64,000 bases of DNA from UBA1756 sp045132235 (GCA_045132235.1 JBGURX010000019.1:1-64000), one strand, 5' to 3'; positions 27,033 to 34,719 are shown, counted from the stretch's first letter. Notes: generated from the sequence alone by a model not told the origin. A program made the numbers and translations.

Positions 27033-27814
27033 TGACGAGGCCTATATGGAAGTGCGTATATTTCACTATCCTGCCTTCTTTCTTTAAATGTAATATTTAT
27101 TGGAATCAACTGGGGATTTTCTTCGTTATAGTATAAAAGGCCATAACATTTATGGAGACCTTCTATTCTTTGAGTTTTCGAAGCATTTTCCCATGTATAA
27201 TAATTTTCACCAGTTCGCCAAAGGGTACCCTTATACATTTCAACATTGGCGTTATATTCATCGGACAGGTCATATGCTAAAGGCCACCAAGTTCCTTTTC
27301 TTTTCACAAACCCGAGTTCTCCATATTCAAATTGCATTGCATGTTCGGTTTCGTGTTTTAGCATGGTAAATATAGTTTCACCTCCTAATCTGTCATCATT
27401 CGAGAGAAAATAATTGACAAATATCTTTTCCCCATCGGTGCTCAAAAAAGATTTTGCCGAGTACATATTTTCAACTGTACAATATCTTTTGGCAAAAACA
27501 TAAACCTCATTAGAATTTTTCAGTTCATTGAATTTGTCTCGGAAAGACCGATCGAAAACACGACTTATAAAAACAATTAGTTTATCTTCAAATGAATTGT
27601 ATTCTACTATCCTCCCGTCCGGGTCTATCAACCGCACCGGATTATTCCCACAATACGTGTATGGAGAGGTCGAGGGGTACTTGTCGGACATCGGGTCCAC
27701 GCTGAGCCAGATGGAGAGTGTGGAGGTTCCGGCAAAGCCGGAATGGCGGTGCCGTGCCAAGTGGGTGGGCGGGGATGCGGTTGTACGGGGATGCGGGGAC
27801 AGGTTGTGGGGCAT
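27029..27814 (-). CDS. Orphan Rhs C-terminal fragment with HExxH domain (cassette 2)
   Basis: The 261-residue frame begins with a low-complexity Pro/His stretch that may be spurious. It then shows the last piece of an Rhs core ('SIWLSVDPMSDKYP', 'SPYTYCGNNPVRLIDPDGR', about 34-68). The core's YD repeats are absent. The variable domain (about 70-261) carries HETEH at 154-158 and a downstream Glu in 'DEYNANVE' near 186, a zincin-like layout. In full Rhs toxins the part after the DGR-type motif is the toxic C-terminal domain. This piece looks like a displaced toxin tip that kept only the junction. A partner gene overlaps its end. Confidence 0.7.
   Translation of the reverse strand: MPHNLSPHPRTTASPPTHLARHRHSGFAGTSTLSIWLSVDPMSDKYPSTSPYTYCGNNPVRLIDPDGRIVEYNSFEDKLIVFISRVFDRSFRDKFNELKNSNEVYVFAKRYCTVENMYSAKSFLSTDGEKIFVNYFLSNDDRLGGETIFTMLKHETEHAMQFEYGELGFVKRKGTWWPLAYDLSDEYNANVEMYKGTLWRTGENYYTWENASKTQRIEGLHKCYGLLYYNEENPQLIPINITFKERRQDSEIYALPYRPRQ
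27726..27744. repeat. Short palindrome within Rhs cassette 2
   Basis: GTTCCGGC / GCCGGAAT around AAA forms a hairpin just upstream of the shared Rhs core segment. The sequence is absent at the matching place of cassette 1, where the flanking bases are otherwise conserved, so it looks like an insertion of about 20 bp. Its ATTCCGGC end resembles the palindromes at 2794-2890. Confidence 0.5.
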
Positions 27815-27983
27815 GGGGCGGAGGTGTTGAATTGTCGATCTGTTGATTTGTTTGCGGAGAGGTGGGCAAAGATGGAGAACTTGGAAGCTTGAATATTGTG
27901 AGAAAACATCTATCCTTCACTTGTAGTCGGCTATTTCTTAAATTGTGGTTTGTTCATTGGTGAGATTGCATTTTCGCGCAAAT

Positions 27984-28541
27984 TTATTGCTTTTTGAAGG
28001 GGTAAACGATGCCAATCACATCTTCATTAACAACAATGTATTGTTCGCCATTTACCATTTCAATAATTTTGCGAGTGCTCTTAAAAGGTTTGCCTGAATA
28101 CAAATCTTTTACGATAGCATTCAATGAAATATAAAGTTGTTCCCACACATATTGCTCTCTTTTTAGAATACGTCTGTTTTTTTTATCTATAGCTGCGTAA
28201 TGAATGCAGCTGTCATTGCAATTCCTGCTCATTGCAAAGATAGCTCGCCCCCCCTTTGGCCATGTCACATAAATGTTATAGATATCAGCCTCAAGGACAT
28301 GCCCATACACAGTCCTATTTTCGTCAATACTATCTGATTTGATATGTAATATGATGCTCAAAAAAGGTTTACATGGTTCGTTAACATCAGCAAAAATGGA
28401 GTCATTATAAATCCCCCGCTCAATGAATAACCATCCGATTTCGTGCCCACCATCAACAATCAATGTGTCATGTATCTGTCCCGATACTTCATTATTCCAC
28501 CACCCTAAAAAAAATAAAATTGTTATAAGATATTTATACAT
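27984..28541 (-). CDS. Exported partner of Rhs cassette 1, possible immunity protein
   Basis: This 185-residue protein is not recognised. It begins with a signal peptide ('MYKYLITILFFLGWWNNEVSGQ'), so a periplasmic location is likely. The mature part mixes beta strands and a C-terminal helix ('QLYISLNAIVKDLYSG'). It starts 2 bp after the stop of the broken Rhs fragment upstream. That position mirrors the partner gene of cassette 2, although no clear sequence likeness between the two partners is visible. A role in protecting the cell from the adjacent HExxH domain is inferred, not shown. Confidence 0.6.
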   Translation of the reverse strand: MYKYLITILFFLGWWNNEVSGQIHDTLIVDGGHEIGWLFIERGIYNDSIFADVNEPCKPFLSIILHIKSDSIDENRTVYGHVLEADIYNIYVTWPKGGRAIFAMSRNCNDSCIHYAAIDKKNRRILKREQYVWEQLYISLNAIVKDLYSGKPFKSTRKIIEMVNGEQYIVVNEDVIGIVYPFKKQ

Positions 28542-28543
28542 AA

Positions 28544-29341
28544 TTATTTAAATAATAATTCTTCAAGTAGATTATCTTGATTTACTCCCATTGTGTATCC
28601 TTTTTTTTGTTCATATATACCAGCTTCATTCGCAACTGAGAATTCACGAAATCCAGCTGTTATCGCGCTAAAAATCTTGTTAAAATCTTCACTGTTTTTC
28701 CATTGTCTATTTGAAAAGGCAAGTGTAGCATCAAAGTATTCTTTATTATCCATGCCGGGACGCATATTTAACCAACCAGCTAATCCTTCATCACAAACGA
28801 GAACCTCAAACATATACGCCTCTACTTCGTTATGTATAGTTCTCCCACATTGGTTACGTAGACATTGATATGCATGAAACATTTCATGAGCAATGAATGG
28901 TTGTCTCGTTCCAAATTTGATGCTTTGTATTCAAGTATATCGTTTTATCTGGGTTATAGAAGCATGGTGCATCTTCACCAGGACATTTTTCGGTAAAAAT
29001 ATAATATGTAACTCCTTTAACATTTAGTGCATCAATAACTTTTTTCCCAATTTAGTGGCATATATTTTTTCCATTTTATTCCATATAGCAGCGACTTCTG
29101 TATTTTCCCCTTCATATGTTTGCCCTGGATTATACTTCTCTGTTCCGATTACCCATTCTCTCCCATCCTCATCCACCAACCTCACCGGATTGTTCGCACA
29201 ATACGTGTACGGAGACACTCCAGGGTACTTGTCCGACATAGGGTCAACACTCAACCAGATGGAGAGTGTGGAATGGTAGTGCCGCTTATATGACAGCACC
29301 ATAGTAACCGATACGGACGATGTGTTCATGGAAACTTTCAT
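28544..29341 (-). pseudogene. Frameshifted orphan Rhs C-terminal fragment with HExxH domain (cassette 1)
   Basis: Reading begins at 29341 with a short non-Rhs leader, then the same Rhs core junction as cassette 2 ('SIWLSVDPMSDKYP', 'SPYTYCANNPVRLVDEDGR'). At a run of six T (29040-29045) the frame must change to continue ('VIDALNVKGVTYYIF', 'YNPDKTIYLNTK'). Near 28920 it must change back to reach 'RQPFIAHEMFHAYQCL' and the end at 28544. The two shifts cancel. HEMFH (28888-28874) plus a later Glu in 'HNEVEAYMFE' suggest a zinc metallopeptidase-like toxin tip. As written the domain cannot be made in one piece, so it is a pseudogene unless the shifts are sequencing errors. Confidence 0.7.
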
Positions 29342-29360
29342 GAAGCATAATTTGAGCCGT

Positions 29361-29393
29361 CAAAGATACAAATCTTTTGGTTACGTTTGCAAG
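29361..29393 (-). promoter_or_regulatory. Promoter of Rhs cassette 1
   Basis: The minus strand has -33 TTG (29393-29391), a 22-bp spacer and -7 TATCTTTG (29368-29361), 20 bp before the Rhs fragment. The orphan fragment therefore has its own promoter. Confidence 0.5.
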
Positions 29394-29581
29394 CCATCAG
29401 AAAATAATTCGTAATTTTGTCCCGTTGTATTTTCAGATTCTGTTGAAGGATTGGCACGGTCTGGAGATGCAGCTAAAATGATCAATTTATGAACAAATGC
29501 CGTGATAATTTCCCATTCATCAAGCTCATTCTTCATAAACACTAACAGTGAATGAAGAGAACCCCGTCGGTTTACGTACAA

Positions 29582-29620
29582 GAAAAAAGCACTTGCAACA
29601 AATGTTGCAAGTGCTTTTTC
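29582..29620. terminator. Bidirectional terminator beside tRNA-Val
   Basis: AGCACTTGCAAC (29588-29599) and GTTGCAAGTGCT (29604-29615) form a perfect 12-bp stem with a 4-nt loop, flanked by A and T runs. It ends the tRNA-Val transcript on the minus strand and separates it from the Rhs island. Confidence 0.85.
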
Positions 29621-29625
29621 ATTGG

Positions 29626-29700
29626 TGGGAACAACAAGGTTCGAACTTGTGACCCCCTGCTTGTAAGGCAGGTGCTCTGAACCAACTGAGCTATGCTCCC
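29626..29700 (-). tRNA. tRNA-Val (anticodon TAC)
   Basis: The 75-nt minus-strand gene has acceptor stem GGGAGCA/TGTTCCC with discriminator A, and D arm 'TAGCTCAGTTGGTTCAGAGC'. Anticodon stem CCTGC/GCAGG surrounds loop CTTACAA, giving TAC. The T arm is ACAAGTTCGAACCTTGT. It borders the AT-rich Rhs island. Confidence 0.94.
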
Positions 29701-29808
29701 GTCTCACGAATGAGGCTGCAAAAATACACAATTTTTCCTTACCCGCAACATTTTGCGGATAAAATTCAGCCATTCTTACAAAATATTCTAAATCAAATAT
29801 TTATAAGA

Positions 29809-31359
29809 TTATTTGGGCTGTAATTTTATAAATGGGATCATCATCTCCTCCAAAGAGATGCCGCCGTGTTGGAAGGTGTCTTTGTAATAATTGACATAAT
29901 AGGAGTAGTTGTTGGGGTACGCCAGGAACGAATTGCCCATGGCAAACACAAACGAGGAGGTGAGGTTCTCTTTGGGAAGGAAAATCTTCTCGGGCGACTT
30001 CACCTCGAAAATCTCCTTCGAGCTGCAGTCGAGGTTGCGCCCCACCTTGTAGCGCAAATTGCTGTTGGTGTTGCGGTCGCCCACAATCTTCACCGGCCGC
30101 TCGATCTTGATGGTGCCATGATCGGTGGTGAGGTAAATCGGCACCTTCTTTTCGGCCAAGAACTTCACCATCTCCAGCATCACGGAGTTGGCGAACCACG
30201 TGGCCGTGACATGGCGGTACGACTTCTCGTCGTTGGCCAGCTCGCGAATCAAATCCACATCGGTGCGGGCGTGCGAAAGCATATCCACAAAGTTGAAAAC
30301 CACCACATTGAGCGGATTGTGAAGCATGCCGTGGAAGCTGTCAAGCACCTTTTTTCCAAAATCCATATTGAGAATTTTGGAGAAAGAGAGTTTTGGATTC
30401 TTGCCAAAACGCTTCAAATACTCCTCCAACAGAGGCTGCTCGAACTGGTTCTTGCCGCCCTCGTCGTTTTCATTAAGCCAATATTTCGGATATTTCCGTT
30501 GGATTTCGGAAGGCATCAGTCCGGCGAACATGGCATTGCGGGCGTAGTGGGTGGCAGTGGGTAAAATACTGTAAAACAGCGTTTCTTCCTCCACATGGTA
30601 GTAAGGATGAATCATGGGAAGGATGGCCCGCCACTGGTCGTAGCGCAGGTTGTCGATGACAAAAAGGAAGGCGGTCTTTCCCTCCTGCAGGTCAGGGAAA
30701 AGTTTTTCTTTTAAGATGGTATGCGAGAAAAGCGGTTTCTCGTCACCGCGCCCGTTGATCCAATCTTCATAGTGGTTGGCCACAAAACGCGAGAAACGGC
30801 TGTTGGCCTCCAGCTTCTGGTCGGCGAGAATCTCGCCCACGCCGGCGTCCTCGATGCGTTCGAGGTCGAGTTCCCACTTCACCAGCTCGCGATACACCAG
30901 CTCCCACTCGGCGCAGGTGTTGCTGTCTGAAATCTTCATCGCGATGTCGCGAAAAGCCTGCTGGTAGGCCTGCGTGTTCTTCTCGGTAAGGATGTCGCTT
31001 CGGTTGATGTTCTTCTTCAAACAAAGCAGTATCTGATTGGGATTCACGGGTTTGATGAGGTAGTCGGCGATGTCGGAGCCGATGGCATCCTCCATGATAT
31101 GCTCCTCTTCGCTCTTGGTAATCATCACCACGGGAATCTGCGGCCGCACCGCCTTGAGGTGCTTCAGCGTCTCGATGCCGCTCAGTCCGGGCATGTTCTC
31201 ATCCAAAAATACAATATCCACCGACTCCTTGTCGATGATGTCAATGGCCTCGTTGCCGCTGACAGCGGGAATAACGTCGTAACCTTTGTTTTTCAGGAAA
31301 ATGATGTGGGGCTTCAGAAGGTCGATTTCATCGTCAGCCCAAAGAATTTTCGTACTCAT
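29809..31359 (-). CDS. porX: T9SS response regulator with PglZ domain, PorX
   Basis: PorX is the response regulator that, with the kinase PorY in Porphyromonas gingivalis, controls T9SS gene expression. The 516-residue protein has a receiver domain (about 1-120) with phospho-acceptor Asp53 ('VFLDENMPG'), acidic pair 'ADDE' and the conserved Lys in 'YLIKPVNP'. A helical linker follows, then a C-terminal PglZ/alkaline-phosphatase-superfamily domain (about 205-516) with 'FLFVIDNLRYDQW', 'PTATHYARNAMFAG', 'NFVDMLSHA' and 'TTDHGTI'. It has no DNA-binding domain, as expected. It lies 74 bp downstream of the Sua5-type gene and may be the end of that operon. PorY is not in the window. Confidence 0.95.
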   Translation of the reverse strand: MSTKILWADDEIDLLKPHIIFLKNKGYDVIPAVSGNEAIDIIDKESVDIVFLDENMPGLSGIETLKHLKAVRPQIPVVMITKSEEEHIMEDAIGSDIADYLIKPVNPNQILLCLKKNINRSDILTEKNTQAYQQAFRDIAMKISDSNTCAEWELVYRELVKWELDLERIEDAGVGEILADQKLEANSRFSRFVANHYEDWINGRGDEKPLFSHTILKEKLFPDLQEGKTAFLFVIDNLRYDQWRAILPMIHPYYHVEEETLFYSILPTATHYARNAMFAGLMPSEIQRKYPKYWLNENDEGGKNQFEQPLLEEYLKRFGKNPKLSFSKILNMDFGKKVLDSFHGMLHNPLNVVVFNFVDMLSHARTDVDLIRELANDEKSYRHVTATWFANSVMLEMVKFLAEKKVPIYLTTDHGTIKIERPVKIVGDRNTNSNLRYKVGRNLDCSSKEIFEVKSPEKIFLPKENLTSSFVFAMGNSFLAYPNNYSYYVNYYKDTFQHGGISLEEMMIPFIKLQPK

Positions 31360-31433
31360 GCGTCTGAATTTTAGTATAAAACAAACGCACGAATGGCGGT
31401 TTTAGTACACCTGCGGAGAATTTTTGCCCTCCC

Positions 31434-31997
31434 CTATTCGCGGATGACGGCGAAGTTGTAGTCGTCCACAAACTTGATCATGCGGGAGGGCTTGAAGTCG
31501 GTGGAGTCGGCGAAAGACTCGGGCACGACATAGTCAACGCGCTCGCGGATGACGGGCGAGATGTCACCGAAGACGGCCGGCGAGTGCTGTCCGGAGATGT
31601 TGGCGGAGGTAGATACCAGCGGGCGGTTCAGCGCCTTGATGAGCTTCCGGCAGAAGCAGTCGTGCACCACGCGGATGGCGAGGGTGCCGTCGGACGGGAG
31701 CATGATGTCGGGCAGGTTGAAGGCGGTGGGATAGACGAAGGTGGTGGGGCGTTCCACCATCTGCAGCAAGTCCCACGCTATCAGCGGGATGTTCCGGACA
31801 TACAGCGGCAGCTTGTCGGCCTTGTCAAGCAGCACCAGCATACTCTTGCTCTCCTGCCGTTCCTTGATTTCGAAAATGCGTCGCACGGCGGCCTCGTTGG
31901 TCGCATCGCATCCGATGCCCCACACGGTGTCGGTGGGGTACAGGATCACCTTGCCGTCGAGCAACAGATCCACACACCGTTTGATTTCTTCTTCCAT
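31434..31997 (-). CDS. L-threonylcarbamoyladenylate synthase (YrdC/Sua5)
   Basis: The enzyme makes threonylcarbamoyl-AMP from Thr, bicarbonate and ATP for the t6A37 modification of tRNAs that read ANN codons. The 187-residue protein is the short TsaC/YrdC form without the C-terminal Sua5 domain. Motifs: 'ILYPTDTVWGIGCDATN' near residue 18, 'KERQESKSMLVL' near 45, 'RPTTFVYP' near 88, 'TLAIRVVHD' near 115 and 'RPLVSTSANISGQ' near 133. It starts 14 bp after the DUF2007 gene in a compact operon. Confidence 0.93.
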   Translation of the reverse strand: MEEEIKRCVDLLLDGKVILYPTDTVWGIGCDATNEAAVRRIFEIKERQESKSMLVLLDKADKLPLYVRNIPLIAWDLLQMVERPTTFVYPTAFNLPDIMLPSDGTLAIRVVHDCFCRKLIKALNRPLVSTSANISGQHSPAVFGDISPVIRERVDYVVPESFADSTDFKPSRMIKFVDDYNFAVIRE

Positions 31998-32011
31998 GGT
32001 CGTATGTTTTT

Positions 32012-32269
32012 TTATTGTTCTTCCGATTGTCGCTCCAGCTCGGCTTCGTCAAAACCTTGGTTCTCAGCCAAGAAACGGCGGGCAGCCTCTTCGTCGGCCG
32101 ACTCCACCTGAACCTTGATGCCGCCGGTGAGCACCGACATGAAATTTCCTACCGTGTTGTCCTTGATGTAGCAGCTGATTCCAGCATCCTCCAAAATGGT
32201 GCGGATGACCTCTGCCTGCGAGCTGAAGTCCACCACTGCTACGGTTACCAATTTCAAGTTGTCTTTCAT
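32012..32269 (-). CDS. DUF2007 domain protein
   Basis: This 85-residue cytosolic protein has the ferredoxin-like DUF2007 pattern: 'VTVAVVDFSSQAEVIRTILEDAGISCYIKD', then a short loop and 'GGIKVQVESADEEAARRFL'. The family is annotated as a putative signal-transducing protein, possibly a small regulatory or partner domain. The C-terminus is an acidic tail. It sits between the GNAT and Sua5-type genes with gaps of 21 and 14 bp. Confidence 0.85.
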   Translation of the reverse strand: MKDNLKLVTVAVVDFSSQAEVIRTILEDAGISCYIKDNTVGNFMSVLTGGIKVQVESADEEAARRFLAENQGFDEAELERQSEEQ

Positions 32270-32290
32270 AATATAATAATTTACAATATT

Positions 32291-32806
32291 TTACTCATTG
32301 ATACACTGCAATACCCACACATCCACAAAGCCTTCGCGGGTGCGCATCCATTCGCGCAGCCGTCCGCACTCGCTGAAGCCGGCCCGCCGGAACAATCTGA
32401 TGCTGGCTTCGTTGTTGGCCATGACGTGGCAATAGACCTGATGGAGCCGCACGCTGTTGAACAGGTAGTCCTTCGCCAGCAGGATGCTCTCGAGGCCGTA
32501 GCCGCGCTGCCGGAACTCGGGCGCGATGAGGATGCCGAGGCCCGCCCGCTGGTGGTCAGGGTCGAAATCGAACACATCCAACGCCCCGACAGTGTTGCCG
32601 GTGCCGACCTCCTCCACCATCAGCCGCAGCTGGCGGTTGGCGTAGATGTCCTGCGAGGAGGTCTCGATGAATTTCTCCAGAATGTGCTTCGAGAAGGGCG
32701 CGGTGGTGTTGCTCACCAGCCAGTTGGCGCGGTCGTTTTCCCACGCATACATCACCGGCAGGTCGCCGGGCTCCAACGCCCGAAGCAGCACATTCTTTCC
32801 AACCAT
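32291..32806 (-). CDS. GNAT family N-acetyltransferase
   Basis: This 171-residue protein resembles the RimJ/SpeG-type GNAT fold: 'NVLLRALEPGDLPVMYAWENDR' at the N-terminus, 'VGALDVFDFDPDHQRAGLGILI' mid-protein, the acetyl-CoA pyrophosphate loop around 'APEFRQRGYGLESI' near 108, and 'HVMANNEASIRLFRRAGFSECGRL' near the end. It transfers acetyl from acetyl-CoA to an amine. The acceptor (polyamine, protein N-terminus or other) cannot be told. The start overlaps the NlpC/P60 stop by one base (TGATG). Confidence 0.9.
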   Translation of the reverse strand: MVGKNVLLRALEPGDLPVMYAWENDRANWLVSNTTAPFSKHILEKFIETSSQDIYANRQLRLMVEEVGTGNTVGALDVFDFDPDHQRAGLGILIAPEFRQRGYGLESILLAKDYLFNSVRLHQVYCHVMANNEASIRLFRRAGFSECGRLREWMRTREGFVDVWVLQCINE

Positions 32807-33606
32807 CAGTCTATCAACCTTTTAATTACTCTCAAAAAATGCGTATAGCGTTTCTCCTCATTGCAGAAGATGCCGGTGGAGTCGAGGGTGTCGATGCGCA
32901 CCTTGCCGCTGGAGTGGATAATCTGGCCTTTGCCGCACACGATGCCGACGTGGGTGATTGATTCCGCGGCAGAGCTGGAGCTGAAGAAGGCGAGATCGCC
33001 GATGCGGGCTTCCTCCACGAAATCGACGGTGGTGCCGCAGTTCACCTGCTGGGAGGCGTCGCGCGGGAGGGTGATGCCTGCGCTTTTGAGCACCAGCTGC
33101 GAAAAGCCGGAGCAGTCGATGCCGGCGGGGGTGCGTCCGCCCCACAGGTAGGGAGCATTCAGGAAAGCGGCGGCGAACTGCATGAGCTTCACCTGCTGGA
33201 CTGAAATGCCCTTGGACTCAGGAACAGGCTTCTCATCCGGAAGATTCACCAAGAAAATAGAATTCCCCAATATCAGTATGCCATCTTTGGGATACGGGAA
33301 GGAGGAGCCGATAAAGATCGGGAAGCTGATATTCTTTTCAAAAGTATTGATTATCAGCAACAAATCCCTCACCACATACTTGTCGGCGGCGAGGTAGTCA
33401 GCCACATCCTTTTCGTGCAGCGGGTTGTGCAGGCGGCGGCTGATCCAGCCCTCGTAGTCGCAGTCGCAGGTGCGCACCTTGAGCCATTCGGGGGCTTCCT
33501 CCACCACCTCGTAGGCGTCGCCGAAAAGCATCTGCGACACCAGCTCAGCGCGGTGCGAAGGTTCCGCCCGCATGTTCAGTACCGATAGGTTGGCAACTCC
33601 GTGCAT
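32806..33606 (-). CDS. C40 family peptidase (SH3 + NlpC/P60)
   Basis: This 266-residue protein has two N-terminal bacterial SH3 modules (about 1-60 with 'VLNMRAEPSHRAELVSQMLFGD', and 65-135) and a NlpC/P60 domain (about 137-266). The catalytic Cys is Cys165 in 'AGIDCSGF', and His219 ('THVGI') and His231 ('IIHSSG') complete the centre. Such enzymes split the D-gamma-glutamyl-diaminopimelate bond in peptidoglycan peptides. No signal peptide is seen at the given start, so it may work on recycled muropeptides inside the cell, as YkfC-type enzymes do. It overlaps the GNAT gene. Confidence 0.9.
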   Translation of the reverse strand: MHGVANLSVLNMRAEPSHRAELVSQMLFGDAYEVVEEAPEWLKVRTCDCDYEGWISRRLHNPLHEKDVADYLAADKYVVRDLLLIINTFEKNISFPIFIGSSFPYPKDGILILGNSIFLVNLPDEKPVPESKGISVQQVKLMQFAAAFLNAPYLWGGRTPAGIDCSGFSQLVLKSAGITLPRDASQQVNCGTTVDFVEEARIGDLAFFSSSSAAESITHVGIVCGKGQIIHSSGKVRIDTLDSTGIFCNEEKRYTHFLRVIKRLID

Positions 33607-33615
33607 GGCAAGTGG

Positions 33616-34095
33616 TTAGAAGGGCAGGTCGTTGGTGTCGCCGCCGGGTTGGAACTGCGGGTCGGGATATTGGGCAGGCTGCTGGGGCATGGGCATGGGC
33701 TGGCCGTAGGGTTGCTGGGCCGGCTGACCGTAAGGCTGCTGCATGGGTTGCTGCATCGGCTGGCCGTAAGGCTGTTGCATCGGCTGGCCGTAAGGCTGCT
33801 GCACTTGGGGCTGCTGCATCTGTCCGGGACGGTCGATGCGCCATGCGCGCACGTCGGTGTACCAGCGGCCGTTGAACTCGCGCGACTCGATGCTCACCGA
33901 CACGAGGATCATCTCGCCGGGCTGGAAAGTGTCGAGAATCGGGATGCTGTTGGTCCATGCGGCGATGCAGATTTTGCGCGGATACTGCTCCACCGTTTCG
34001 ATGATAAAGTTCTGTTTCTTCCATTCGCCTCTGGCGCTGGTGCCGCTCTCCACGTCAAGTTTCTGGAGCAGCTTTCCTTCAATTTGCAATTCCAT
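33616..34095 (-). CDS. DUF3127 domain protein with Gln-Pro-Tyr repeats
   Basis: The start at 34095 gives 159 residues; the longer frame would begin inside the promoter. The first 95 residues are a DUF3127 domain ('MELQIEGKLLQKLDVESG', 'KKQNFIIETVEQYPRKICI', 'VSIESREFNGRWYTDVRAW'), an OB-like fold of about 100 residues. The remainder is a low-complexity tail with five to six copies of 'QQPYGQPM', ending 'GGDTNDLPF', a tip reminiscent of the acidic SSB tail. Binding to nucleic acid is therefore worth testing but not shown. It leads a run with NlpC/P60, GNAT, DUF2007 and Sua5-type genes. Confidence 0.85.
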   Translation of the reverse strand: MELQIEGKLLQKLDVESGTSARGEWKKQNFIIETVEQYPRKICIAAWTNSIPILDTFQPGEMILVSVSIESREFNGRWYTDVRAWRIDRPGQMQQPQVQQPYGQPMQQPYGQPMQQPMQQPYGQPAQQPYGQPMPMPQQPAQYPDPQFQPGGDTNDLPF

Positions 34096-34137
34096 TTTAC
34101 TATATTTTATAATATTCGACAATAAGATTTGAAGCTG

Positions 34138-34145
34138 CAAAAATA
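34138..34145 (-). promoter_or_regulatory. -7 box for the DUF3127 operon
   Basis: TATTTTTG on the minus strand followed by GCAGC lies 42 bp before the start at 34095 and would drive the run toward porX. Confidence 0.6.
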
Positions 34146-34284
34146 CGGGAAATTTGCGAAAAACGGATTTTCTTCAATTTTTATATAAAATATTGATTAT
34201 TAATAAATTAAATAACTTTTCAACAATTGTTAATAATTTTTTGAAAAAAAAGTATGGATGTGCTGTCAGTTCAAAAAAAAGTTG

Positions 34285-34292
34285 TAATTTTG
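34285..34292 (+). promoter_or_regulatory. -7 box for rpmG
   Basis: TAATTTTG followed by GCAGCC lies 44 bp before the rpmG start. Confidence 0.6.
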
Positions 34293-34336
34293 CAGCCGAT
34301 TTTTTGAGACAAAAAAGAAGCTAAAAAAGTAAAGAA

Positions 34337-34525
34337 ATGGCAAAGAAAAACAAGGAAGCACGTCAACAAGTGATTTTGGAGTGCACAGAGCAGAAGGCCA
34401 GCGGTGTACCGGGTATGTCCAGATACATCACCACAAAGAACCGCAAGAACACTCCTGAGAGATTAGAGCTGAAGAAATACAATCCGTATCTGAAGCGCGT
34501 AACCGTTCACAAAGAAGTTAAATAA
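34337..34525 (+). CDS. rpmG: 50S ribosomal protein bL33
   Basis: The 62-residue bL33 is a large-subunit protein near the E site. It shows 'QQVILECTEQKASG', 'SRYITTKNRKNTPERLELKKYNPYLKRVTVHKE'-type ending split over residues 27-60. The single Cys and missing CxxC pairs mark the zinc-free form. In most Bacteroidota rpmB comes directly before it. Here rpmG is first after its promoter and rpmB is absent from the window. The DUF4295 gene follows 18 bp later. Confidence 0.95.
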   Translation: MAKKNKEARQQVILECTEQKASGVPGMSRYITTKNRKNTPERLELKKYNPYLKRVTVHKEVK

Positions 34526-34543
34526 CCTAAATACCTGTAAGAG

Positions 34544-34699
34544 ATGGCAAAGAAAGTTGTTGCAACATTGAAGAAAGAAGGTGGTGTCACCTATACGCGT
34601 GTAATCCGTATGGAGCGCTCACCGAAGACGGGTGCCTACACATTCAAAGAGGCAATCGTCGAATCCACCCAAGTTAAAGACTTTTTATCCAAAAAGTAA
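34544..34699 (+). CDS. DUF4295 small basic protein, probable ribosomal protein
   Basis: This 51-residue lysine-rich protein starts 'MAKKVVATLKKEGGV' and ends 'VKDFLSKK'. DUF4295 proteins are restricted to Bacteroidota and almost always follow rpmG. From memory they correspond to an extra large-subunit protein reported in Flavobacterium ribosomes (bL38), which I cannot verify here. It shares the rpmG transcript, which ends at the terminator 20 bp downstream. The usual next gene, ftsY, is missing. Confidence 0.85.
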   Translation: MAKKVVATLKKEGGVTYTRVIRMERSPKTGAYTFKEAIVESTQVKDFLSKK

Positions 34700-34719
34700 T
34701 ATTTTTTTTCATGGCGTTT

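Noticed and set aside
29381..29773. A 130-codon open frame across tRNA-Val
   Set aside because: Its first half is the tRNA gene and terminator read as protein. The remaining 51 codons from 29536 have no promoter or family likeness.
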